Both the position numbers and the translations under genes were made by a program. Below, in pieces: positions 54,601-61,357 of a DNA stretch of 64,000 nucleotides; the stretch's first letter is position 1; each line of letters opens with the position of its first letter. The stretch is from Chitinophaga vietnamensis (GTDB lineage Bacteria > Bacteroidota > Bacteroidia > Chitinophagales > Chitinophagaceae), in contig NZ_CABHMS010000002.1 in assembly GCF_902167635.1 (NCBI RefSeq), positions 372,001-436,000 of the forward strand, in the 5' to 3' direction. Below the pieces are notes generated by a model. The model was not told the origin of the DNA and did no database searches. It was given only the letters and a program-made list of their open reading frames with translations.

Positions 54601-56266
54601 GCAGCGGTTCATAAGAGAGCACGCTGGATATCACGGTGGTTTCCGTAGGGCCGTAAGCGTTAATGATATCGATGCCGGGTATCAGCTGGCAATAGTCATA
54701 CAGGAGCGTATCTTTGATCGGCTCTACGCCAACGAACATACGTTGCAGAGCAAGGCCCTGTAGTGGCCGTAATTTGTCGTAGAGGTCTTTCAGTAACACA
54801 GGAGGCACATAAGCGTAGGTGATCTGCTCCTGGTGCAGGAATGCCGCGAGCTTGGCGGCATCGAACAATCTTTCTTTGTCCAGCACTACCAATGTAGCGC
54901 CGCTGCTGAGGGCTACAAATATCTCTGCGATACTGGCATCGAAAGAGATATTGGCCAATGCCAGCACGCGGTCCGTAGTGCTGAATGCTTTTTTGAAGAC
55001 GGTTTTATACGCCAGCACAAAATTACTGACGCCACCCTGCGTGACCATAATGCCTTTCGGGCGGCCGGTGGAGCCGGAAGTATAGATGATGTAGGCCGTA
55101 TCTTCCGCAGTAGTGGCCACCTGTATGTTTTGGGCGGCATCGCCTGGAATGCTGTCCAGCAGGGCGATGCGGTGTTGTTCGGATTGGAAGCAGGCTTGTT
55201 TTTCATCGAGCACCTGTTGGGTGCTGAGGATGAATTTAGCGTTACTGTCCTGCAAAATATATTGGATGCGTTCATCCGGGAAATCGGCATCGATGGGCAG
55301 GTAGGCTGCGCCGGATTGCAGGATGCCCAGCATGCCGGCGATCATGTGTGCAGAGCGTTCGCATATGAGCGCTACCACATCGCCCCGGCCGATGCCTTTG
55401 CTTTGCAGGAGGGCAGCTACTGCCTGTGCATCTTGCTGCAAGCGGCGGTAGGAGCGGCTTTCGCCCTTGAACTGCACGGCGGCTTGTTCAGGATGCAGGC
55501 GTGCCTGTTGTTCAAACATCGCCAATATGCTCAGGTCTTTCTCTGCAAAATCAAGCTGGCGGCCGTTGAAGCGGGCGATCTCCGCCTGCTCTTCTTCCGA
55601 CAGCAATGCCAGGTTGCTGATCAGGCTATCCGGTTGTGCGGCTATCTGTTGCAGGATACGCTGTAAGTGGCCACCCATCTGCCGGATGAACCACGCGGCG
55701 TATTTGCTGCTGTACCAGATGTCCAGTTCAAAGGCATCCGCTGTGCTGCGCCATTCGAACGACAACGCGCTTTGCGTACGGAGATGGTTTTCGCCGGTCA
55801 GCGGCGTATAGGCGACAACGTAGTTGAAGAGTTGCGCTACCGGTCCTGTTTGCGACTGGTACTTCTGTGCGAACTTCTCAAACGGATAATCTTTATAAGG
55901 GTAGGCTTCCTTCATCGCTTCGCGGAGCGCTTCCAGCAAGGCTTTTGCCGTAGTGTCTTTGGAGATGCCGGCTGTCAGGAACAGTGGCGCCTCGCCGCCA
56001 GGAACGGCCAGCAGCAGGTTTTCTGCGCCATTGTACCGATGTGCGAGGATAGCCGTGGCCGCGCTGAAGAACACTTGCAGGGCCTTGTCCTGCTGATTGC
56101 ATATTTTCCTGATCGCTGCGGTAGTGGCGGCATCCAGCAGCAGGGTATGCAGCTGATGCGTGGCATCATGCGGCGGCTGTGTGCCGCTTATTTCCGACGT
56201 TTCCAGTCCGCCTGTTTTTTCCAGCCAGTAATCAGTAGCTATTCTATATTGAAAACTCTTGTTCAT
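45587..56266 (-). CDS. Three-module nonribosomal peptide synthetase with tandem C domains and terminal thioesterase
   Basis: A 3559-residue NRPS. Domain order: partial C (C-lobe only, about 40-235); A1 (250-740); T1 (Ser789, LGGHSL); C (845-1265, HHIISDG at 969-975); second consecutive C (1278-1700, HHLFVDG at 1405-1411); A2 (1711-2195); T2 (Ser2246, LGGQSL); C (2300-2730, HHIIGDE at 2426-2432); A3 (2745-3225); T3 (Ser3274, IGGNSI); TE (3333-3559; Ser3395 in GYSAGG, Asp3422, His3526). Pocket residues aligned to GrsA: A1 D-A-A-Y-F-G-A-V-I-K (unassigned); A2 D-V-G-E-I-G-S-I-D-K, the known ornithine code; A3 D-L-L-Q-I-G-S-I-Y-K, close to glycine codes. No epimerase, methylase or cyclase module. 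It follows the PKS gene by 80 bp and releases the final product through TE. Fully open with no frameshift. Confidence 0.95.
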   Translation of the reverse strand: MNKSFQYRIATDYWLEKTGGLETSEISGTQPPHDATHQLHTLLLDAATTAAIRKICNQQDKALQVFFSAATAILAHRYNGAENLLLAVPGGEAPLFLTAGISKDTTAKALLEALREAMKEAYPYKDYPFEKFAQKYQSQTGPVAQLFNYVVAYTPLTGENHLRTQSALSFEWRSTADAFELDIWYSSKYAAWFIRQMGGHLQRILQQIAAQPDSLISNLALLSEEEQAEIARFNGRQLDFAEKDLSILAMFEQQARLHPEQAAVQFKGESRSYRRLQQDAQAVAALLQSKGIGRGDVVALICERSAHMIAGMLGILQSGAAYLPIDADFPDERIQYILQDSNAKFILSTQQVLDEKQACFQSEQHRIALLDSIPGDAAQNIQVATTAEDTAYIIYTSGSTGRPKGIMVTQGGVSNFVLAYKTVFKKAFSTTDRVLALANISFDASIAEIFVALSSGATLVVLDKERLFDAAKLAAFLHQEQITYAYVPPVLLKDLYDKLRPLQGLALQRMFVGVEPIKDTLLYDYCQLIPGIDIINAYGPTETTVISSVLSYEPLPPTGENVSIGKPIPNYKVYILDNALQVLPAGVPGEICIAGPGVTKGYLNNEALTASKFIDSPFDPGQRMYLSGDLARWTPEGNIVFMGRKDNQVKIRGYRIEPGEIAAVMLNHPAVREAVVAPLEDEKGNRYLCAWFVPSAPLAIADLRQYIAAQLPEYMIPARFMAIDKIPATANGKTDFRKLPRPEAIERTLLPEQLPANELEARLLLIWQELLHMQQIATTDNFFELGGHSLKAAKLATIILRDMHVEIPLRHIFSHATIQQLAAYIQQAEKSVQFHIPVTAESRVSPASFAQRGIYLSYLLNQHATNYNMPTAFAVEGAIDIPQLERALRAVISRQATLRTGFSFTDEVILQHIEPALPFEVPVVQDANPDVQQYLLNFVRPFDLSQPPLLRMMYVRKNDTSGLLLLDMHHIISDGISMGIFLKEMMAAYHNEQLPPLKIQYKDYSTWLDQYKHTPAFARHQQYWLDTFQGKQIALHLPTDFPRSDEKLEGGLYAARVDRDTVAGLKRLINKEGSTLFLLTMAAYNLLLARLTGKKDIIVGTPVAGRVHPDLDPLIGMFVHTLPVRGSVDMQSSFTDLMTELRNTFFTALDHQLYPMEELAEHLQLVRDKNRNPLFDTMFSYHNLEVQAWSTPELSLTPLGLGMKDIQVKFDLSASVTESGGDMQVLFSYSKGLFKESTIAQMVQQYIDILATVAQSPELPLEAIASAPGYDETLYSAVYPLNTTQRDIYMTCLLNPKGGSLRPLTWFNIREEINVSDWEKALEMVTAAEDCMRSELFYQHGEVYQAVRRTAPVHFRFIDISKESADIMAAVRKYADENQDINREYYKHYLFRVDDQHYITATSAHHLFVDGTSFKLLAEKTARAYRAIRNGGSYEESHPPYQQSVTAHLSRFDTPEVENYWRQQLADTLPLSYAGAIASEDKQVSKLWRIQPEESARISHYCAAHGIKPHIFFKAIFTLLTKYHCAADHDFCIRENIAGRSEEHLHTMGVFSYVFPLLVQERFFSGDKTFADLCLYLQQQKRDANPFRHISLALQNQIIGEEELSFFYNYQHYATPDTDMAMGPLQRVYNTIDNHLELRVTEQPDKGYVIRLDFNERIFNGNNFTERMQLLVTQVLGDEQPLQQLQYLTPQELQLMMDFSKNPGEKAVKNVLELFEEQVQQHPDNIAIVFREKEISYAALDKASGAVAAYLQQQGAAAGDIIGIMVERSEWMVIAMLGVMRAGAAYLPIDPDYPQERIDYLLNDSQAKMLLTHASGANAHAHTIILEEIPGDLTLPPTRISPDQLAYVIYTSGTTGKPKGVLVAHHALSNVDLAWRRAYALDQFEPRSLQMASFSFDVFTGEVIRMLTNGGRAIICPAETRLDPVSFYELLTTHRINVLESTPALIAPLMDYAWEHKKDVSFLKLLIVGSDTVPLPYFKTLLERYAPAIRVLNSYGVTETCIDSGFYETTIDALPAQGNTPIGRPLLNYTYYVCNSAGQLLPVGQPGELWIGGEGVTNGYLNRPDTTKEKFIVSPHTKERVYKTGDMVRWLPDGNLEFLGRRDEQVKVRGYRIELKEIENVVLQHPEVKEAAVTTFGAEQEKDMACWYVSQSGAPIDGLKELLKQQLPEYMVPTFFIALPQLPVTHNGKIDKKALHNPLEHIDTHNTVAAAPATATETALLAIWQDVLKRSNIGVTDNFFELGGQSLRAMVLVSRVQKAMAVEISLKDVFSCPTIRQLANRIDNSLTAHYTPIPRTAKQEHYPLSSAQKRVFVISHFKGAEISHNMCDAYWIHGPLDISRLQAAFQTMTDRHESLRTAFKIVDGEPVQVIHDHLHFQLQILQGAEEEAPALLAGFIKKFDLAEAPLLRAAVLSVSADKHLLISDMHHIIGDEVAVGVFVRELWQHYYGTQLAAPAIQYKDYVAWQQSPTYAGTMEQQKQFWMQQLEGELPVLDLPFDHPRGLSKTFDGADHALRIDEQLAAQAIRYVSRKGITMNMLMLAVYNILLSKYTSLEDIIVGTPVAGRTHADLEPVIGMFVNTLALRNQPKAEKLFEQFLDEVKRNALAAYENQDYPFEELVETLGIKRDAARNPVFDILFQYVSRQAREEQGQLKFEPFPVNISVAKFDLTFLVVQSGEQIDVVLNYNKALFADGSIQRFAKHFLRVLSQVLAHPAIVLKDIDLLDDAEIAELKAFGGSPEKDAPRLTIPALWRSTFPQWKERNAVETTAGNMSFEELEQRSEALAIYLQEIYDVKPGHKVALMLQRTLDMPVAILAIIKAGAAYVPIDPSFPAQRIEYILNNSECTMIVADKDYHYSLPLLNIYAERKTVARETLAPVHITPDDLAYIIYTSGSTGMPKGAMLEHINVTSFVRNFEPVYGIVPGDKILAVSNITFDLSVLEILCSLLCGVTVLLANDEELNDFPKVKGMLQQFKVNTLQMTPSRLLLFLNTVGLGALQGIKTVITGGEPVPLGLFRALRRCKQTRVFTSCGPTETCIYSTTDEATTERITIGKPLINEQVFIVGNHGQLQPVNVVGEIYIAGSGVGRGYCNQEALTAEKYFRDEKLSTERIYKSGDIGRWLPDGRIECLGRKDTQVKLRGYRIELGEIESALAKMEGIGMTAAIITTIKGEKQIAAFYESEKEFGYSTIRSFLAERLPSYMLPLFCIRVEKIPLTSNGKTDRKTLDQLAQQHEAAERPFEEPMGALQQTIAAIWKEVLGLERISASDNFFEIGGNSIKLIQALNRIKNEVDITVPLTTAFTYPTIKALAEKITIAKELGSVSAEEFYSVAGGKKPRTLFCFPPAIGYSFIYTALAEYFPDFNICCFHFVESDDRLEQYIQVMDELQPGEPIVMLGYSAGGNFAFEIAKDLEARGREVSDIILIDSYKRWESKAKTEEEIEATINAYYNIVDWSIFSVEPDYLEQIKKNTMGKIEGYCRYMNGKTDTGTTAARMHIVKSKEEWKTPEANRDWAASTESGFYVHQGDGLHPEMFSPEYISHNAGLIAGILEEVRKQVKALEAL

Positions 56267-56311
56267 GTCAGTAGGAAATATTTAGATTAACAATGGTGTT
56301 GTATAAATGGC

Positions 56312-56333
56312 CCGGGTTTCACCCGGTAGCGAT
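56312..56333. repeat. Half REP-like element between NRPS and PKS genes
   Basis: CCGGGTTTCACCCGG hairpin (56312-56326) followed by TAGCGAT, matching the 5' half of the element in the sigma factor gene. It is the only notable content of the 80-bp gap and could serve as an mRNA hairpin between the two large genes. Confidence 0.6.
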
Positions 56334-56346
56334 ACCATTCCCCATT

Positions 56347-59300
56347 TTAAAAATTAAAAGCAAAATCCAGCCCTTCCGGCGCCTGTACGGCTTCTCCGGC
56401 GAGATGGAAAGAAAGCTCGTGGATGCTGCGGGATGGATCGCTGATCACATCCTGTAACAAGGCCAGGAAGCGTTCTTTCATCAGGAGGATGGTTTCTTCT
56501 TCAAAGAGAGCGGTGCTGTATTCGATCTTTACAGGCCAATGGCTGTCGGCCAGTTCGTTGACTTCCATGACCAGGTCGAATTGCGCGGTGCCGGTATGCA
56601 GGGCACAGGGCAGCACCGGGATGCCGTCAAAATCCAGTTCGGGGATCTCGATGTTTTGCAGCACGAAGATCACGTCGAAGAGGGGATTGCGGGAAGGGTC
56701 TTTCTTCAGGTCCAGGTTTTCTACCAGCGTGGCGAAAGGATAATCCTGGTGCTCGAAGGCATTCAGTGAATTTTCTTTTACCTCCTGCAAAAACTGTATA
56801 AATGTTTTCTTGCGGGATGGCTGGTTGCGCAATACCAGCGTATTGACGAACATGCCCACCACATGATCGAGATCGGCGTGAGAGCGGCCTGCCACCGGCG
56901 ATCCCACGAGGATATCTTCCTGGCCGCTGTATTTGTGCAACAGCACATTGTATACGGCCAGCAGCACCATGAAAGGCGTAGTGCCGGTTTGTACGGCCAG
57001 TGCGCGGATCTCCGCCGCTCGTGCGGCGGGTATGTCAAAAACGATTTTGTTGCCGCTGAAAGATTGAATGGCTGGCCGCGGCTTGTCCACAGGCAGGCGC
57101 AGCACCGGCAGGGGCCCGCTCAGCTGCCTGGCCCAGAAGTCGTGCAGCTGCTGCAAAGCGCCGTTATTGAACTGCTCCTGCTGCCATACGATCACATCTT
57201 TGAATTGCAGTTCCAGCGGCGGCAAGGTTTCGCCATGATACAATGCAATGAGTTCAGCGATGAACACGCCCAGGGAAACGCCGTCAGAAATGATATGATG
57301 CATATCGAAGAGCAGGAGGTGGTTGCCGTTGGGAAGCGGCGCCAGCGCGGCTCGCAGCAGGGGCGCCTTTGTGAGATCGAAAGCGCGGAGGAAGGTTTTC
57401 AGCACCGCTTCCGCCGTTTCGTATCCCTGCATATAGTCGATGGTGAAGGCGACTTCATCATGCACGATCTGTACTGGTTCTGCATTCCTTTCGTGGAAGC
57501 TGGTACGTAAACTTTCATGGCGCTGACATAGCGTATGGAAGGCGGCTTCCAGCTTGTCGAAGTCCGGCGCGCTTTCCAGCAGCAGCACGGAGGGCAGGTT
57601 GTAGGCCGTCATGTTTTCGTTGGCCTGCTCGATGAGCCAGAGGCGCATCTGTGCTTCTGAAATAGGGTACCAGTCCTGTTTCGCTGCCGGGCGTATAGCC
57701 TTATACGTTACCTGGCGGCCGCCTTTTGCCAGCAGCTCGTCTACGCCCTTGGCCAGCGCTCTCACCGTGGCGAAGGTGAAGATATCTTTGAACACCAGCT
57801 TGATGCCAAATTCTTTTTCGATGATGGAGATCACTTTGGTGGCCATGAGCGAATGGCCGCCGAGGCGGAAGAAGTCGTCGTCGAGCGAGAGCTCGTCCAG
57901 TTTGAGTACGGCGGTCCAGATGGCGGCGACTTTCTTTTCCGTGTCTGTCCAGTTGTTATGGAGAACAGGTTGCAGCACGATCTCCGTATGTTCGTTACCG
58001 TTAGTGGCGGCAGTAGTATGGTTGACTTCCTCCGTTTCCAGCGGCAGTGGCTCGCGCAGCCAGCAGCGTACCGGCTCGAAAGCGTAGGTGGGCAACGGTG
58101 TGCGGCGACCGGGAATAGTAGCGCCGAAACGTTTCCAGTCCATCGGGTATTGCTGCTGGTACAGTGTCTGGAAAATTTCCAGCGGCGATGCTTCGATGCT
58201 GGAAATGTGACAGAGCAGGTCTTTATCCGGAAAGTGCAGCTGCCGCAGGCCTTGGGAGAGACAGCCTTCCGGGCCCATCTCCATGAACAGCACGCGGGTA
58301 TCTGCCGATTCGCGTTCCAGCAGGGCGCTGAGGCGCTGTGATAACCCTTCGGTATCTTCCGGTTCATCCACGCATTGTGCCAGCGCTTCTTCCAGCGTCA
58401 TCTCGTTGAGCGCTACAGCCACTACGAGGTCGCCGGTGCCGGTGCCCAGCAGGTGTTCTGTCGTCAATCCTCTCTCTACAGCAAAATGGTACATAGCATA
58501 TTGCAATACAAAACGATTGATCGCCGGGGTGGCTGTATGGTAGTATGCAGCGCAGGCGTCGGCATATTTTTTCAACTCAGGAGTGAGCAACTGGCGCAAG
58601 CGCTCATCACTCACGATGGCATCTCCCGAAAATAATAAAATCACCTTGCCGGGTATCTCTTTTGTCGTTTGTGCGTGGGCGTTATCTATCTCCTTGAATA
58701 ATGTTGCCATGGAATCGGCGATCAGTGAAACCCTGTGCTGGTAATGCTTCCGGCCATTGGTGAGGGTATAGCTGATATCCGCCAGCGAAGCGTTTTCCGG
58801 TATGCCTGCGGCAAACTGTTGCAGGTAAGTGCGCAAACTGTTCGCGGTTTTTGCAGAGAAGTTAAACAGATAGTTGCCGTTGTCAACCAACTGTTTTGCT
58901 GTTGCCGGCGCTTCTTCCAGCACCACGTGGCAATTAGTGCCGCTCAGGCCGAAAGAGCTGATGCCGGCCCTTCTTGGAAAGGGCGCTTCCCAGGCTTTAT
59001 ATGCCGCATTGATATAGGTAACGGAATTTTTAAAATCGATGAAAGGATTTGGTTCATCGAAATGGATAGAAGGATACAGCTCTTTATGTTGTAATGACAG
59101 CACCGTTTTGATCAGGCCGGAAATGCCCGCTGCGCTGCCGGTGTGGCCGATATTGCTTTTGATGGCAGATACCGCACAAAAATGTTTTTCGCTGGCGATG
59201 CCTTTGAAGGCGAGGTCGATGCCGCTGATCTCGATAGGATCGCCGAGCTTGGTGCCGCTGCCATGCGCCTCGATATAAGTGATGGTAGCCGGATCGATGC

Positions 59301-60153
59301 CTGCTTTCTTCCAGGCTTTGCGGATCACCTCTGACTGCGCCTGACTGCTGGGGGCGGTTAAACTGCCCGACAGCTGCGCATCCTGGTTGGCGGCGCTACC
59401 TTTGATCACGGCATAGATGATATCATTATCTGCAAGGGCTTTATCCAGTGGTTTCAGCAATACGCAGCCGATAGCTTCGCCGGCGCCGGTGCCTTCCGCT
59501 TTAGCAGAGAAGCTGCGGGTTTTGCCATCGCGCGACATGATGCCCAGATCGGGGCCATCATTTTTTTCGCCGGGGAAGAGAATGAGGCGAACACCGCCAG
59601 CCAGCGCGTAGTCGGCATCGCCGGCTTGTAATTCCTGGCAGGCCATATGCACGGCCAATAAAGAAGAAGAGCAGGCGGTATCGATCATGGCTGCGGCGCC
59701 GCGGAAGTTGAAGCAGCGCGACACGCGGCCTGCGGTGGTGGCATTGGTATTGCCGGTGAGCAGGGTAGGATCGAAACGTTCTGCGAGGCGTGAATATTCT
59801 TGTTCGGTATCGCCGATGAACACGGCGGTTTCGCTGCCATTGAAATCATCCATATCATAACCCGCGCTTTCAATGGTTTCGTAAACAACTTCCAGCAGGA
59901 GGCGTTGATGAGGGTCCATATACTCTGCTTCTGCTTTGGAGATATGGAAGAATTTGTGGTCGAACAGGTCTACGTTTTCCATAAAGCCAAACTCCATCCA
60001 GGTTTTGCCGGGAGGCACCGTGGTGGCTGATTTACGCGTAGCGGAAAGCGTGCGTACGCTGTCTTTGCCCGCGAGCAGGTTACGGCGTAGGGCGGCGATG
60101 TTGGCGGCTTCGGGGAATCTTCCTGCCATGCCTATGATTGCGATGTCTTTCAT
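56347..60153 (-). CDS. Polyketide synthase: KS, degenerate AT, ACP, and condensation domain
   Basis: A 1268-residue PKS/NRPS bridge. KS at about 1-430 with a full triad: Cys161 (DTACSSSLL), His297 (EAHGSGT), His337 (NIGHTGS). Residues about 500-695 resemble an acyltransferase (start KVILLFSGD; end FMEMGPEGCLSQGL and PTYAFEPVRCWL), but the GHSxG nucleophile motif reads GTGTG (570-574), and the region is roughly 100 residues shorter than usual. ACP with Ser768 (LGGHSLMA). C domain from about 828 (SEAQMRLWLIEQ; HHIISDG at 952-958). No KR, DH or ER. It overlaps the FkbH gene by ATGA and precedes the NRPS. It should extend a donor chain with one unit delivered in trans and pass it to the NRPS amino acid. 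Confidence 0.93.
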   Translation of the reverse strand: MKDIAIIGMAGRFPEAANIAALRRNLLAGKDSVRTLSATRKSATTVPPGKTWMEFGFMENVDLFDHKFFHISKAEAEYMDPHQRLLLEVVYETIESAGYDMDDFNGSETAVFIGDTEQEYSRLAERFDPTLLTGNTNATTAGRVSRCFNFRGAAAMIDTACSSSLLAVHMACQELQAGDADYALAGGVRLILFPGEKNDGPDLGIMSRDGKTRSFSAKAEGTGAGEAIGCVLLKPLDKALADNDIIYAVIKGSAANQDAQLSGSLTAPSSQAQSEVIRKAWKKAGIDPATITYIEAHGSGTKLGDPIEISGIDLAFKGIASEKHFCAVSAIKSNIGHTGSAAGISGLIKTVLSLQHKELYPSIHFDEPNPFIDFKNSVTYINAAYKAWEAPFPRRAGISSFGLSGTNCHVVLEEAPATAKQLVDNGNYLFNFSAKTANSLRTYLQQFAAGIPENASLADISYTLTNGRKHYQHRVSLIADSMATLFKEIDNAHAQTTKEIPGKVILLFSGDAIVSDERLRQLLTPELKKYADACAAYYHTATPAINRFVLQYAMYHFAVERGLTTEHLLGTGTGDLVVAVALNEMTLEEALAQCVDEPEDTEGLSQRLSALLERESADTRVLFMEMGPEGCLSQGLRQLHFPDKDLLCHISSIEASPLEIFQTLYQQQYPMDWKRFGATIPGRRTPLPTYAFEPVRCWLREPLPLETEEVNHTTAATNGNEHTEIVLQPVLHNNWTDTEKKVAAIWTAVLKLDELSLDDDFFRLGGHSLMATKVISIIEKEFGIKLVFKDIFTFATVRALAKGVDELLAKGGRQVTYKAIRPAAKQDWYPISEAQMRLWLIEQANENMTAYNLPSVLLLESAPDFDKLEAAFHTLCQRHESLRTSFHERNAEPVQIVHDEVAFTIDYMQGYETAEAVLKTFLRAFDLTKAPLLRAALAPLPNGNHLLLFDMHHIISDGVSLGVFIAELIALYHGETLPPLELQFKDVIVWQQEQFNNGALQQLHDFWARQLSGPLPVLRLPVDKPRPAIQSFSGNKIVFDIPAARAAEIRALAVQTGTTPFMVLLAVYNVLLHKYSGQEDILVGSPVAGRSHADLDHVVGMFVNTLVLRNQPSRKKTFIQFLQEVKENSLNAFEHQDYPFATLVENLDLKKDPSRNPLFDVIFVLQNIEIPELDFDGIPVLPCALHTGTAQFDLVMEVNELADSHWPVKIEYSTALFEEETILLMKERFLALLQDVISDPSRSIHELSFHLAGEAVQAPEGLDFAFNF

Positions 60154-61235
60154 ATGTCAGCGGTTGAAAGTTGGATATATTCAGGATATTGGATGAATGC
60201 TGGCAGCGGGTGGGTGAGCAACACGCCGCCATTATCAAGTTTGCCCGCTTCTGTGAAGCCGGCGAATTTATAAGTGATATACATCATGCGGTTACGGTCT
60301 GTAGGCAGGAACTCGGCTTCCAGCCGGTATCCCTTGGCTTTCGCGAGGTTCATGATGTAGTTGAGCAATACGCCGCCTACTCCGCGCGACATCACCCGGC
60401 AGGACATGAGCAGCAGCTTGAGCGTCCAGGTATTGTCGCGGCGTTCTACCATCGCCACGCCGATCTTGCCATAGGAGCCGTATTTGTCGGTCAGCTCGGC
60501 TACAAACAAATGATGATCGGGTGATTGTATCAATGCTTCCAGCTCGTCGTAAGAGTAGGAATAGCCGGTGGCATTGAGCTGGTTGGTACGTAACGTCAGT
60601 TCTTCCACTCTTTGCAGATCGTGTATGGTAGCGGGTTGTATGGAGAAGGCCAGTTGTAGTGATTCCAGGAAAAGTTTGTTGTTGCCGATGTTTTGTTCTT
60701 CTTTATTACGGTGATCATCATCGATATACATTTTTCTTCTGGAAGATGATTCGGAGGTAATGAAGCGGGGCTTGCAGAGCGGCAGGATAGCGCTGAGGTC
60801 TGCTGCATCAATGCAGGTAACCTGTTCATGCATGAAGGCTACTTCATCGCGTTCAAAAGGTTGGTCGTCTACAAAGGCGATGGCATCGATGCCGATGTTC
60901 AGCTTTTCCCGTATGCGGTTGATGGAGCTGGATTTCAGGTCCCAGTTGATCTGCGGGTAAAGGAAATATTCCTGCAGGCCGAAGTGTTCCAGCATGCGCA
61001 TCGCATCTTCATGATTATTCTTGCTGGCAATGGAATTGATCACGCCCCAGCTGTCGAGGGTTTTGATGATAGTCACCACCTCTTCTCTCAGTATGGGCTG
61101 GTCGTTTTCGGAGAGGATGCCCTCCCAGAGGGTGTGGTCGAGGTCCCACACCACGCACTTGATCGTCTTCTTTTTTGTATGGTTAACTACGCTTGTCATA
61201 TCGGATAGATTGATGTTGTTTATGTTGTTGATCAT
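60150..61235 (-). CDS. fkbH-like: FkbH-like HAD-superfamily enzyme (glyceryl-ACP formation)
   Basis: FkbH enzymes take 1,3-bisphosphoglycerate, remove phosphate and load D-glycerate on an ACP, the first step to hydroxymalonyl- or methoxymalonyl-ACP. N-terminal HAD part: D-x-D-x-T motif in CVVWDLDHTLWEGIL (Asp31, Asp33, Thr35 from the chosen start), SIASKNNHEDAM and AIAFVDDQPFERDEV; C-terminal GNAT-like part (VEELTLRTNQLNATG; LLLMSCRVMSRGVGGVLLNY). I chose ATG 61235 (MINNINNIN); the open frame to 61280 runs into a REP-like sequence and ATG 61199 (MTSVVNHT) is also possible. ATGA overlap with the PKS gene. It belongs with the ACP, acyl-CoA dehydrogenase and hydroxyacyl-CoA dehydrogenase upstream. 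Confidence 0.92.
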   Translation of the reverse strand: MINNINNINLSDMTSVVNHTKKKTIKCVVWDLDHTLWEGILSENDQPILREEVVTIIKTLDSWGVINSIASKNNHEDAMRMLEHFGLQEYFLYPQINWDLKSSSINRIREKLNIGIDAIAFVDDQPFERDEVAFMHEQVTCIDAADLSAILPLCKPRFITSESSSRRKMYIDDDHRNKEEQNIGNNKLFLESLQLAFSIQPATIHDLQRVEELTLRTNQLNATGYSYSYDELEALIQSPDHHLFVAELTDKYGSYGKIGVAMVERRDNTWTLKLLLMSCRVMSRGVGGVLLNYIMNLAKAKGYRLEAEFLPTDRNRMMYITYKFAGFTEAGKLDNGGVLLTHPLPAFIQYPEYIQLSTADI

Positions 61236-61263
61236 TGCGTTTTCGTCCCGGTTTTTTGAACAA

Positions 61264-61352
61264 CATGGGCTCCGTGGCATTCAGCCCCATGGGGCGATAG
61301 CTCGGTAGAAAAACGTCGGCTCCGCAGCATTCAGCTCCGTAGGAGCGATAGC
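61264..61352. repeat. REP-like pair in the gap before the FkbH gene
   Basis: Two diverged units: GGCTCCGTGGCATTCAGCCC with ATGGGGCGATAGCTCGGTAG, then GGCTCCGCAGCATTCAGCTC with CGTAGGAGCGATAG. Related to the TACGGGG family elsewhere, but less conserved. It fills most of the 122-bp gap between FabH-like and FkbH genes. Confidence 0.65.
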
Positions 61353-61357
61353 CTTCT

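Noticed and set aside
61236-61280. FkbH start at 61280
   Set aside because: The extra 15 residues come from REP-like sequence and precede the family's usual start by far; 61235 or 61199 is more likely.
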